Origin: SAR324 cluster bacterium
GTDB taxonomy: Bacteria; SAR324; NAC60-12
Reading direction: 5' to 3'
Length of the DNA: 64,000 nucleotides
Assembly (NCBI GenBank): GCA_015232315.1
Contig: JADFZZ010000008.1
Location: 94,484-158,483, forward strand
Part shown: positions 46,657 through 59,700 of the stretch, piece after piece
Layout of the letters: every line of letters starts with the position of its first letter
Numbering within the stretch: the stretch's first letter is position 1
Notes under the pieces: model-generated
Databases searched by the model: none
What the model was told of the DNA's origin: nothing
The model's input: only the letters and a program-made list of their open reading frames with translations
Position numbers and translations under genes: made by a program

Positions 46657-47868
46657 ATGATGTCAGATATCGTATTCAATTCATTGCCCTTAACCTTACG
46701 ACATCGGGTTGCTTCCGTCATGGACGCGGTCAACATCGCCACGGAAGTCCGGAATCCCAAAGTTCTGTTAACCTTGCTCCCCTCAGCCACCCGTGGATTT
46801 TTGCTACAACAGGGAAAGCAGGAGGGCGAAATTCTGATGCAGGCCAACCATTCCGCTTCTTTCAATTTTTCTTACACTTCAGATTATCCTGAAATGTTTG
46901 ATCTCTATTCACGAGCCAAGGAAAACCAGTGGAACGGTGCGACAGATCTTCCATGGAATGTGAATGTGGATCCTGAGAATCCTAATATTCCATTGCTTCC
47001 AGACAGTTTTCTTGCTCCGGAGCAACTGGTTGAAAAAAAAGTAAAACTGACCCCCAAAGAATATCAGAATCTGAAATACAGTGTTGTTTCCTGGATGCTC
47101 AGCCAGTTTCTGCATGGTGAGCAGGGGGCCTTGCTGGCAACCGCTCAAGTGACAGAATCAGTAAAATGGACCGACGGAAAATATTACGGAGCCACACAGG
47201 TCATGGACGAAGCACGGCATATTGAAGTGTTTCACCGCTATCTTTCAACCAAGCTCAACAAAATGTACACCATCAATGACAACCTGTTCACCATCATTGA
47301 CGCACTCATGACGGATTCCCGCTGGGATATGAAATTTCTGGGAATGCAGATCATGGTGGAAGGTCTGGCGCTGGGAGCGTTTGGCACCATCTATAACCAG
47401 ACTTCGGAACCACTGCTCAAGGAACTGCTCAAGTATGTGATACAGGACGAAGCCCGGCATGTGCATTACGGAGTGCTGGCCCTGAAAAAATATTATGAGG
47501 AACTGAGCGAAAAAGAACGGATTGAACGGGAAGACTGGGCCTTTGAAGTAGCACTGCTGATGCGCAACCGTTTTCTGGCGCATGAAGTGTATCAGGAATG
47601 GTTTGAAGGCACGATGTCCCGTGCTGACTGGAATGATATGGTGACCAGATCACCGGGAATGGCCAATTTCCGTTATGTCATGTACAGCCGTTTGATTCCC
47701 AACTTAAAATACATCGGACTCTTGTCCAAACGGGTTGAAAAACGTTACGAGGACATCGGCATGTTGAAATATGTGACCGGCAAAAACGCCAGTGAATTGT
47801 CCTTCAACGATATGATGAATGATCTTGACGCTCAAGCCGCAGAACGAGAATTGGCGAAAGCTTCCTGA
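46657..47868 (+). CDS. Diiron ferritin-like (RNR-R2-like) protein, possible oxygenase
   Basis: About 403 residues, helical and soluble. Two Glu/ExxH sets typical of ferritin-like diiron carboxylate proteins are present: GEQGAL followed by DEARHIEVF, and MVEGLAL followed by QDEARHVHYG. This layout is shared by R2-type ribonucleotide reductase relatives, bacterial multicomponent oxygenases and N-oxygenases such as AurF; I cannot assign one. The frame is open from a GTG at 46582 (GGGGGA upstream), but an ATG at 46657 has AAGGAG 5 bases upstream and is preferred. Divergent from an operon encoding a reductase of the oxygenase type and an epoxide-hydrolase-like enzyme, which suggests O2-dependent oxidation of an organic substrate. 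Confidence 0.72.
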   Translation: MMSDIVFNSLPLTLRHRVASVMDAVNIATEVRNPKVLLTLLPSATRGFLLQQGKQEGEILMQANHSASFNFSYTSDYPEMFDLYSRAKENQWNGATDLPWNVNVDPENPNIPLLPDSFLAPEQLVEKKVKLTPKEYQNLKYSVVSWMLSQFLHGEQGALLATAQVTESVKWTDGKYYGATQVMDEARHIEVFHRYLSTKLNKMYTINDNLFTIIDALMTDSRWDMKFLGMQIMVEGLALGAFGTIYNQTSEPLLKELLKYVIQDEARHVHYGVLALKKYYEELSEKERIEREDWAFEVALLMRNRFLAHEVYQEWFEGTMSRADWNDMVTRSPGMANFRYVMYSRLIPNLKYIGLLSKRVEKRYEDIGMLKYVTGKNASELSFNDMMNDLDAQAAERELAKAS

Positions 47869-47889
47869 TTTTTCATTATCTGCTTTTCA

Positions 47890-47923
47890 GGCAGTCTTTG
47901 CGGGATTGATCGCATAGACTGCC
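47890..47923 (+). terminator. Strong hairpin after the diiron gene
   Basis: GGCAGTCT pairs with AGACTGCC and an inner TGCG pairs with CGCA, separated by one T-T mismatch, with an 8-base loop. It begins 21 bases after the diiron stop. The following bases are pyrimidine-rich but not a pure T-run, so termination efficiency is uncertain. Confidence 0.55.
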
Positions 47924-48054
47924 GCCTCTGTTTCTTCCTCATTGATCTGCCTCCGCATTTTTTCTATGCACCAGGACCTGTGATAGTGTCTTGTATCTTC
48001 CCGGATTAGCTTTTAGAGTTCCGGATCTTTTCATCCTTGAAGTTTCATGTTTGA

Positions 48055-50408
<2,354 letters not shown>

Positions 50409-50416
50409 AGATAACT

Positions 50417-51361
50417 ATGGAAATTGTACGCTTTCGTGACGATAGGACCCCAGACAAACCTGTCGTCGCAACCATCGGAAACTTTGACGGAATGCATCTA
50501 GGGCACCGGGCACTGGTGGACTCGGTGCTGAAAGAAGCGCAGATCCGTCAGGCGGTTGCCGCTCTGGTAACGTTTGATCCGCATCCACAGGAAGTGTTAC
50601 AACCAGACAAAACCGTCAGCAAGATCTGCACACCTGAACATCGGGTGAAATTGTTTGAAGAAGCTGGACTGGATATTGTTCATATCATTCCCTTCACCAG
50701 AGAGTTTTCCTGTCTGTCGCCCGAAGAATTTGTCCAGCGTTTTCTGATGGAACATTTCAATCTGAAACAACTGGTCATCGGACACGATTTCCATTTCGGG
50801 AAAAACCGGGCCGGCAATGCGGAACGATTGAAACAAATTGGACAGGCACAGGGCTTTGATGTACAGAAGGTTTCCGCTATTGAAATCGGCGGGCAAACCG
50901 TCAGTAGCACTCTCATCCGGAAGTTGATCCAGGAAGGGCGCTTTAAGGAAATTCCGGAATATCTGGGGCGTTTTTTCAGCATCTATGGCCCCATCTCTCA
51001 TGGAGATCACCGTGGCCGAACATTGGGACTGCCGACCGCTAACATTTATCCCAATACAAGTCTGGCCATTCCAAATGGAGTGTATGTCACCGAAATCCAT
51101 TTTCCGAAAGATATTCGTTATGGCATCACCAACATTGGCGTCAAACCCACTTTCGGCAAAAATCAATTTTCTGTAGAAACCCTGATTTTTGAGTTTCAGC
51201 AAGAAATTTACGGCAATTTTATCGAAGTACGGCCCTTAAAATTTCTAAGGTCTGAAACCACTTTTCCCGATGCGGAAGCACTCCGCAAACAAATCCACCA
51301 GGACATGGAGCAGGCTCACGGATTTCTGGATCAACAAATTCCCGGCTGGCGCCGAACCTGA
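50417..51361 (+). CDS. ribF: Bifunctional riboflavin kinase/FMN adenylyltransferase
   Basis: Converts riboflavin to FMN and then FAD; 314 residues. The N-terminal adenylyltransferase domain has ATIGNFDGMHLGHRALV and VSSTLIRKLIQEG (the I-S-S-T-x-I-R type motif). The C-terminal kinase domain contains GDHRGRTLGLPTANIYP. Length matches standard RibF. It starts eight bases after the dihydroorotase stop. Confidence 0.96.
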   Translation: MEIVRFRDDRTPDKPVVATIGNFDGMHLGHRALVDSVLKEAQIRQAVAALVTFDPHPQEVLQPDKTVSKICTPEHRVKLFEEAGLDIVHIIPFTREFSCLSPEEFVQRFLMEHFNLKQLVIGHDFHFGKNRAGNAERLKQIGQAQGFDVQKVSAIEIGGQTVSSTLIRKLIQEGRFKEIPEYLGRFFSIYGPISHGDHRGRTLGLPTANIYPNTSLAIPNGVYVTEIHFPKDIRYGITNIGVKPTFGKNQFSVETLIFEFQQEIYGNFIEVRPLKFLRSETTFPDAEALRKQIHQDMEQAHGFLDQQIPGWRRT

Positions 51362-51370
51362 AGGAACCGC

Positions 51371-52507
51371 ATGTATCAATACCTTCCAGAACGCATCATC
51401 ATTGATCAGGCCGTGGAACATGAACCGCTGACTCAGGAAATCCTCCAACGATTTTCGAAGGTGCCGCAAGTGTTTGTGGAAAACTATGCATGGCATAAAG
51501 ATGAACCGTCACAAGATCCTGAAGCAAACCACCTGACAAGGGGCAAAAAAACCCTGCATCTGAAATATTTTAAGGGCGATGCTTTCAAACTTTGTCCGGG
51601 TGTGACCAATGGTGCCGTTTGCTGTAATTATTTCACCATTGATTTTGTGGAAAACTGCCCGTTTGAATGCACCTATTGTATCCTCCAGGCTTTTTTGAAC
51701 AAACCGGTCATCACCGTCCATGCGAATGTGGGAGATATTCTGGAACAAGTTCAAAATCATGTTCTGCAACATCCCCAACGTTTGTTCAGAGTTGGAACCG
51801 GCGAACATTCCGACAGCCTTGCGCTTGACCCGGCCCTCGGTCTGAACCGTCATCTGATCCGCTTTTTTGCCAAACTGCCCAATGCGGTTCTTGAACTCAA
51901 AACCAAATCAGACCATGTGGACCATTTGCTGGACTTGCCGCATGGTGGCAAAACGGTCATTGCATGGTCGATCAATCCTGAATACCTGGTCACCCATGAA
52001 GAATTCAAAACGGCCCGGTTGCATGAACGACTGCTTGCGGCCCAAAAAGCATCAGAAGCTGGTTATAAAATCGCATTTCATTTTGATCCGTTGATCCAGT
52101 ATCCTGATTGGAAAAGTGGCTATGCGGAAGTGGTCCGGCTATTGACTCAAACCATTGAGCCACAACGCATCGCCTGGATCAGTCTGGGGAGTTTGAGATA
52201 TCTGCCCAAACTCAAACAGGTCGTGGAAGAACGATTTCCCAACAGCCGGATTTTCCTGGGCGAATTTGTTCCTGTTGGCGATGGGAAAATGCGCTATCTC
52301 AAGCATATTCGACAAGAAATGTTTCACTTCATGGAAGATCAACTACGCCAATGGGCGCCTCAGGTTCCGCTCTACCTGTGTATGGAAAAAGCCTCTGTCT
52401 GGGAAAACTCAATGACGGCTCATCCTCATCATTCCGAGGAACTGGAACAGATGATTTCCAGTCAATTTCAACAAAATTTTTCTGAGGCAGGAGGCGCCAA
52501 TGAATGA
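51371..52507 (+). CDS. Spore-photoproduct-lyase-like radical SAM protein
   Basis: 378 residues. The radical-SAM cluster motif CPFECTYCILQ (CxxxCxxC) lies near residue 96, preceded by YFTIDFVENC, and followed by LELKTKSDHVDHLL and VIAWSINPEY as in SplB relatives. SplB repairs thymine spore photoproduct using a 5'-deoxyadenosyl radical. No sporulation gene is seen in the window, so this is probably a relative used for other DNA lesions or another substrate. AAGGA precedes the ATG. It overlaps the next gene by eight bases. Confidence 0.83.
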   Translation: MYQYLPERIIIDQAVEHEPLTQEILQRFSKVPQVFVENYAWHKDEPSQDPEANHLTRGKKTLHLKYFKGDAFKLCPGVTNGAVCCNYFTIDFVENCPFECTYCILQAFLNKPVITVHANVGDILEQVQNHVLQHPQRLFRVGTGEHSDSLALDPALGLNRHLIRFFAKLPNAVLELKTKSDHVDHLLDLPHGGKTVIAWSINPEYLVTHEEFKTARLHERLLAAQKASEAGYKIAFHFDPLIQYPDWKSGYAEVVRLLTQTIEPQRIAWISLGSLRYLPKLKQVVEERFPNSRIFLGEFVPVGDGKMRYLKHIRQEMFHFMEDQLRQWAPQVPLYLCMEKASVWENSMTAHPHHSEELEQMISSQFQQNFSEAGGANE

Positions 52508-53135
52508 AGGGTATTCCACACAAATTCCTTTGTTTCCCTTGTATGGCACAATTCTTCTGCCAAAAACAATTTTGCCCCTGAATATTTTTGAACCCCGTTA
52601 CAAACAAATGCTGGAACACGCACTGGAAAATGATTCCTTGCTTGGCTTGATTCAACCAGTAGAACCCGGTGGCATTCCTTTGTTTGAAACAGGCTGTCTG
52701 GGAAAAGTAGAATGGCGTAAAAAACTGCCCAATGGCAACTCCTTAATCCGATTGCATGGTTTGATCCGCTTCAGTGTGAAGCAGGAACTCACAGTCGAGA
52801 CACTTTATCGCCAGGCAATTGTGGATTATTCGGCATTTTACAATGATCTGGAAGATGGTGAGACGATGGAGGACAGTGACGACACTGAGTTTTTTGAAGT
52901 GTTTGCGGCTTATGTTTTGCGCAAAAAGATTCAGATTGACTGGACAAAAATCAAATCCATTTCCCGGAAATACCTGATCAATCTATTGTGCATGAATCTG
53001 GACTTCATGGGCATTGAAAAACAGGCACTGCTTGAATCCCCCAATCTGATCTCCCGCCGCGAGGATTTGTTGTCATTGATGCGCATGGATCAGATCAATG
53101 AGTCTTCCGACATGACATCTCAAGCCCTGAATTGA
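52500..53135 (+). CDS. LON-substrate-binding-domain protein
   Basis: A 211-residue protein with only the N-terminal Lon substrate-binding (PUA-like) domain: IPLFPLYGTILLPKTILPLNIFEPRY at the start, GCLGKVEWRKKLPNGNSLIRLHGL in the middle. It has no ATPase or protease part. Such stand-alone proteins are widespread; their role is unclear. AGGAGG lies 6 bases before the ATG inside the splB-like gene. Last gene of the hemB-pyrC-ribF-splB-lonN run. Confidence 0.88.
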   Translation: MNEGYSTQIPLFPLYGTILLPKTILPLNIFEPRYKQMLEHALENDSLLGLIQPVEPGGIPLFETGCLGKVEWRKKLPNGNSLIRLHGLIRFSVKQELTVETLYRQAIVDYSAFYNDLEDGETMEDSDDTEFFEVFAAYVLRKKIQIDWTKIKSISRKYLINLLCMNLDFMGIEKQALLESPNLISRREDLLSLMRMDQINESSDMTSQALN

Positions 53136-53137
53136 AC

Positions 53138-53164
53138 CACCCCTCGTCTATAATTCGAGGGGTG
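53138..53164. terminator. 9-bp GC-rich hairpin between convergent genes
   Basis: CACCCCTCG / CGAGGGGTG is a perfect inverted repeat with a 9-base loop, starting three bases after the stop of the LON-domain gene. No T-run follows, so it may be an mRNA-stabilising hairpin or a bidirectional terminator helped by Rho. Confidence 0.55.
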
Positions 53165-53209
53165 CAGTGCGACCTTGATGCTCCTCCTGTCAACACATCT
53201 TCGCAAACT

Positions 53210-53527
53210 CTAATCCGCAATAAAAGAACAGCAATAATCCGTAATTTTTTTGATTTTCAGTCCAAATTTGGATTTTGCGGGAACATCAAACGATTCTCCG
53301 CCCTTCACAGTTCGCCATCCAGATTCACCAGGTAGTGAAACCTCCAGATCTCCAGACATGATTTCCATGATTTCTTTAGCATCGGTATTGAATTCATATT
53401 CGCCCGGAAGCATGATGCCCAGAGTCTTTTTGGAACCGTCGGGAAACACGACAGAACGGCTGGTAACATTTCCATCAAAATAAATATTTGCTTTTTTAAT
53501 GACAGTAACACTTTTGAATTCACTCAT
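53210..53527 (-). CDS. ppnP: Pyrimidine/purine nucleoside phosphorylase PpnP
   Basis: A small cupin-like enzyme (105 residues) that cleaves nucleosides with phosphate. The family block [20 protein letters not shown] and the C-terminal [17 protein letters not shown] are intact. The ATG at 53527 is chosen because GGAAGGAG stands upstream; a start at 53548 would add seven residues. Convergent with the LON-domain gene. Confidence 0.93.
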   Translation of the reverse strand: MSEFKSVTVIKKANIYFDGNVTSRSVVFPDGSKKTLGIMLPGEYEFNTDAKEIMEIMSGDLEVSLPGESGWRTVKGGESFDVPAKSKFGLKIKKITDYCCSFIAD

Positions 53528-53716
53528 GAATACTCCTTCCTCAATCATTGTAATGGTTCATTGGATAGTCCCCTGAAATAAAGCGTGCTCAGAGAATTGA
53601 GTAGATAATTTTTTTGTTTGGAGAACTCAAGTTGGAGTTTATTTGAAGCGTTATGAGAGGTGAATCTATTTCAAAAAGGCAGGCGACAGCCCCGCAACAA
53701 CAGGGCTGTTCAAAAT

Positions 53717-56700
53717 TTAAGGATTGTAGGAGTAAACGCTATTTTGGCAATTAGCACCGTCAGACCCGCCAATATAAAATACTTTTCGGTCATCCAGCAC
53801 CACAGCCACCCCCTGATCTCTTGCCGCAGGCAAATTTGCTTTGGGTATCCATGTTCCATCAAAGGCATACCATTCAAAGGCACTGGAACGAACCCCCGGA
53901 GCTGTGGAACCACCAACCATAAACAGTCGATTGAACATTTTCCCTGCGGATTGATATGCTCTGACATTTGGGCTTGATGAGGAAACACCCCAAGTATCCA
54001 TCACCGGATTATACGTTCTGACACCATTGGAGTAGTTGCCTGCAAAGTCATCACCTCCAAAGATAAATATATTGTTTCCATCCACCGCAGATCCAGCATA
54101 GTAAGTACCTGTTGGAATCGCCATGAGAGCTGACCAGGTGTTCAAAACAGGATCGTATACATAACTGACTCCAGTTGGATAACCGCCAACAACATATATT
54201 TTATTGTTAAATACCTGTGCTGACATTCCGACCCTCGCATCAGGAATGTTGGCTTTTGTTTCCCATGCATAGGCATCCGGATTAAAAGCCTCCACAGAAT
54301 TTGTTGGTGTACCGCCAGTGGTTTCGCCGCCAATCACATAAAGCTTGCCGCCAACCACCGCATGTGCCGCACCTTTGCGGGGTGTGGGCATATTATAGCC
54401 GGAAGACCATGTATCATACTCCGGATCGAAAATCTCCATGCTGTTCAGATAATAATTGGAAGCATCAACACCGCCAACCACATAAATCTGTCCGTCCAGA
54501 ACACCTCCGGCAGGAGAGCATCTGGACTCACTCATTGTGGCTATGGTAGTCCATGTATTATTTCCCTGAGTTGTGAAAGTCAGGGTATATTGCCCGCCTA
54601 AAGAATTGCCCACAACATCACGGATTCCAGGATGCAATGTGATTGTATAAGCGGCACCAGCATCCAGTAAAGCTTCCGTAAAGAAATATACAGTGTATGT
54701 GGTCGCATCATAGGCAAAACGCCCGGGAACCATACTATTGTTGCTGTCTTTGGTAATCCGGAACGAGTTGCTGTTGATTGAATTCACGTCCAAATCTTCG
54801 TCAAACTCCACACTAATCATGCTGTCCACCGGCACATTGACAGCATTATCCATCGGGGCAGAGTTGACTATCGCAGGGATGTCATGATCTGAGTCGCTTC
54901 GATAATATTGATATACTTCCTCGTCTGACAGTGCCCGAGCACGGATCATCAAGGAACCCACCACACCATTGAAGAACAGTTCCGGAATACCGGAGGTGTT
55001 CTGTAAAGCACCGAGAATCAGGTTTGAGGATGGATTGACCGTTGTGTCAGCATTGATAAAGGAGGCGCTGGTTTCATGTACCCCATCGATATACAATGTC
55101 ATTTCGATGACGTCGATGACAATATCAATTCTTGTCCATGTATTCAACGTGAGTACCGAATAACTCGTCATAGAATCCGGGGTTGCTGAGTCACTGTCAC
55201 GGACACTCACAGTCAGATAACCACTGCTGTCAACAGACAAACTGTAGGAATCAAACATCGTGGAACCATCAAAATCGGATTTTGAAATAATGCCGGAAGA
55301 GCCTGTTCCCGGAAAAGAATCCGCTTTCAACCACATGCTGAGGGTAAGACTCCCTGTTCCCGGATTAAGCGAGGCATCATGAGGGAAACTGATATAGGAA
55401 TCTGTGCCATTAAAACTGTAGGCATTGTTTGGATCGCCTCCAGGTCCTGTGGTTAAAGTAGCGTTGAACACCGTGCCATCCAGATGATTTTTTCCGTAAT
55501 CATTCGCATCTCCCTTAAACCCATAGGCGGCAGTCAGTTGCAGGTCATCCGTTCCAATTCGAAGCACAATGCCATCGGACATTCCCTGATTGGTATTGCC
55601 CTCAAAGTCACCATCTGTATGTCCCGCAATGATTACTTCATTTTTGGGGCTCAAGGCCAATGCGCTTCCTGAATCGTCAACACTGGTTCCATTCTGAATC
55701 CCCCAGACGATTGAAGCGAAATAATCGGTATAATCATATCTTACCAGAAACAAATCATTATTTCCCATAGGAGTTCCTCCAAACAGAGAACCCTGTGTGA
55801 AACCTGTGATATACAAAGCATGGTTGGCTGGATCAATCGCAATATCATGAGCTTCATCCCATCCGGATTCGCCCAGCATGGTTGTCCATTTGTCCATTCC
55901 GTCAAAAGCATTGAATGCCATCACAAAGGCGTCATAGGATCCACTGTTGGAATTTCCGCCAATTGAACCATCTGTGTAACCCGTTACAAACACATTGTCA
56001 TTATCTGCGGCCATGGCTGTCGCTGTATCGCTATACATGGAACCCATTTGCCGCATCCACCCTCTTCGGCCAAGGTGATCATACCGCACCACAAAGACAT
56101 CGGTACCACCGGCATTGGAACCCCCAAGCGATCCGCCTGTATTTCCAGAAATCAGAACCATTCCTGTATGATCCAAAGCCACACCTGTGGCCAGATCAGA
56201 AGCTGAAGTTCCAATCTGCTCAGCCCACTGCAGATCAGTGGCACTATTGAACTTGAGGAGTACCGCATCGGTGTTTCCATAACTATTGTTTCCAGCCAAA
56301 CTGCCGGAAGTGTACCCTGCCACATAAATGGAACCATCGGGATCGAGAGCAATGTCATAGGCTTCATCATCCCCAATGATGCCAATCTGTTTTGACCATT
56401 GACGGTTGCCATTCCAATCATATTTTACCAGAACGATATCGAGTCCGCCTTCGTAAGTATTGCCATCCAAACTGCCGCCTACGCTACCGACCACAAACAC
56501 ATCGCCTGCGGTATTGGTCGCAACCGCATAAGCGACATCTTCACCGCTGGTGCCAAAGGTGCGTGACCATAGTTTCGTTCCAGAAGAACTGTATTGCACA
56601 ATAAACGCATCGCTCCCCCCTGCACCAGGCCCATCCAGATCACCGGTAGTCGAACCAACCACATACACGACACCATCCTGATCCATCGATACATCATGAA

Positions 56701-59700
56701 CCTTTTCCTGGTAGGCGGTTCCGAACTGTTCAGGCCCGCCCCCGCAATTGGAAGTACAGGTACAATTGGAAGTACAGGTCCCACCACCAGAACCAAAATT
56801 AACCATAACCGGAGTATTGTGATCCGTCATATCCCCGATTCCAAGCTGACCCATTGTATTTGAGCCCCAACACCAGGCATTCTGGGCACCGTCCATCGCA
56901 CAGGCATGATATTGACCAAGGCTCAATTGCATAATGTTATTAATTGTAAGAGCAGATGGAGAATTTTTATCGGTGTTTGTTCCAATACCCAACTGCCCTG
57001 AAGTTCCACTCCCCCAACATTGTACATTCCTGTCATAAAGATTTGCGCAGGTAAAATCAAAACCCGCATCAATCAACCGAACCGAAGGCAGGGACATCGT
57101 CGAGACAGGGACATTGCTGCTGGCGGCAGTCCCGTTCCCCAACTGGCCCAGAGTATTGTCACCCCAACAGCGGATTTCACCACTTCCTAACAGCGCACAG
57201 GAATGAATATCTCCAGCACTCACATGCATGGGTCCCTGCAGATTGGCAACCCATACAGGCAGTGGCTGATCAAGATTATTGCCATCACCCAATTGACCAG
57301 ATCCTCCCTGGCCCCAACAGGCAACAGATTGATCGCTTGTCAGTGCACAGGTATGCGCTCCACCGGCACTGATTTCCACCACATCATTGATCCCCTGCAC
57401 TGCGACAGGAGTGTTGCTGTCAATCAATGAATTATTACCTAATTGTCCGTGATGGTTACGTCCCCAACAGCGCACACTGCCATCATTCAGCACGGCACAG
57501 GCATGATCGTTTCCGGATGATACTTGAACAGCCGTCGAAATACCTGTCACTTGCACAGGCGACCATTGATCCAAGTTACCACCATCACCCAATTGTCCAA
57601 AATCATCTTTTCCCCAGCAAACAACGGTCCCATCTTTTTTGAGAGCACAGGTAAAATCGAAGCCAGAACTGACTTGGATCGTATCTGTTAATCCAATAAC
57701 ATTAACAGGTATGTTGGAACCGCCGATGTTCCCATTGCCAAGGTTTCCATTTGAACCGGATCCCCAGCATTTGATTTCCATGCCATCAGTTGCACATGTA
57801 TGGGAAGCTCCTCCAGATATCTGAATCTGATCGTCATCACCGTTCGAGAGTGACACATCAACAGGATCAAAACCATTGTAAACCGGATCCGTTGACACAA
57901 CCGGACCCAGAAAAACAGTGACATTTTGCGGACCATCCAGCAATTCATCATCCACTCCATAAAGATCAATGGTCTGTGGAGTATTCCAGTTGGCAGGAGT
58001 GAAGGTCACATAAGGATAAGTGATGACTTCTGTGGGATCACTGGTCTGTACCTCAATCGTAACATCCGCAATCGGTGCGCTGTTAAGAACAATCGTGAAA
58101 TGTTCCTGCTTTGAACCACTTTCTGAAGTTCCTGTTCCACTCAGAGCACTCACGGTGACACCAACACTCTCGTCATCCTCATTGATCACCGTCACATCAT
58201 CTGGTTCAATACCGATATAGGTTCCCACAGAGGCTGTGTTATCAAGAAAGATGGAAAAATTCTGATTTCCGTCCGCGATAGCGTCATCCACACCGGTCAC
58301 AGTGACCATCTGAGGAGTGTTCCAGTTGCTGGTTAAAAAGGTCATGCCCGGCGGTGAAACCGTTCCTTCATCAATAGCGCTACTGGTGATTCCAATACTG
58401 ATATTTCCAGCAGGTTGGCTTTGAAGCATGACAGTGAACGTCGCGGTTCCACCGGCTTCAGTGGTATTGCCGCTGATGGCACTGACAATGAATCCTGGAG
58501 TTTCGTTATCTGTTACGGTTGTTGTGACATCGACTGGGTCAATGCCATTATAATTGGCATCAGCGGAGGTTGCCTGTGACAGGGCAATTGTTACAGGTTG
58601 ATTCCCATCCGCGACAATATCATCAACGCCTGTGATCGTAACACTTTGTGCGATATTCCATGTGGTTGCGCCAAAAGTAAGAGTGCCTGGAGTCACTGTC
58701 GCTTCCAGAAGATTACTGCTGGTGACCGTGAGGGTCACATCCGCGGTAGGCTGGCTGGTCAATTTAACCACAAAATTTCCGGTTCCTCCTGCTTCTGTCA
58801 CATTGCCGATCAAGTCACTCACAACAAAACCAGCCGTTTCATTGTCCGTGTTGATCACGCTCACACCCGCAGGGGCCAAACCGTTGTAATTGGCATCTGT
58901 GGATACTGTTTTTGCCAGCGCAATGGTGTATGTCTGATTGCCATCAATGATGAAATCATCGACGCCAGTGACTGTTACTGTCTGATCCGCGTTCCAGTTC
59001 GCCGCGGTAAAAGTCAGTGTCGTGGTTGACAAAGATCCTTCCGTCGTATCAGAACTTGTGAGAGCCATTGACACATCAGCCGTTGGTTCACTGGTTAGCT
59101 TGACAGTGAATGTAGCGGTCCCACCAGCTTCCGTGGTATTGCCACTGATGGTACTGACAAGAACACCTGCCGTTTCATTATCCACATTGATGACATCCAC
59201 ATCTGGAGGATCAAGCAGATTATAGTCGTTATCGGCAGAAACAGCTTTATCCAAAACTATTTTATAAGGAATATTGCCATCAGCCAGATTATCATCCACG
59301 CCAGTGACCGTCACAATTTGAATAGCATTCCAGTTATCAACTGTGAATTTGAGCGATGCGGGCAATGCCGTCCCTTCAGTGAGATCAAAACTTTTTACAG
59401 CGATGACAACATCTGACACAGGTTGACTGGCAAGGCTAACCCCAAAAGTGGCGGTTCCACTGGCTTCAGTTGTACTCCCACTGACGGTGCCTACTAAAAA
59501 CCCGGGAGTTTCGTCATCAATGTTGGTCACATTGACTGCAGTCGCAGGATTGCTGTTATAGTTAACATCTGTTGACACAGTGGGACCAACTTTGATCTGA
59601 AAAAGCTGATTCCCATCATGCAGAAAATCATTAATACCTTTGATGGTAACTGTTTGGGGGGCATTCCAGTTAGAAGCAGTGAATGTCAGCGACGAAGGCG

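Noticed and set aside
51371..52507. Reading the SplB-like gene as proof of sporulation
   Set aside because: No other sporulation gene is in the window and the envelope genes are Gram-negative; homologues occur in non-spore-formers.
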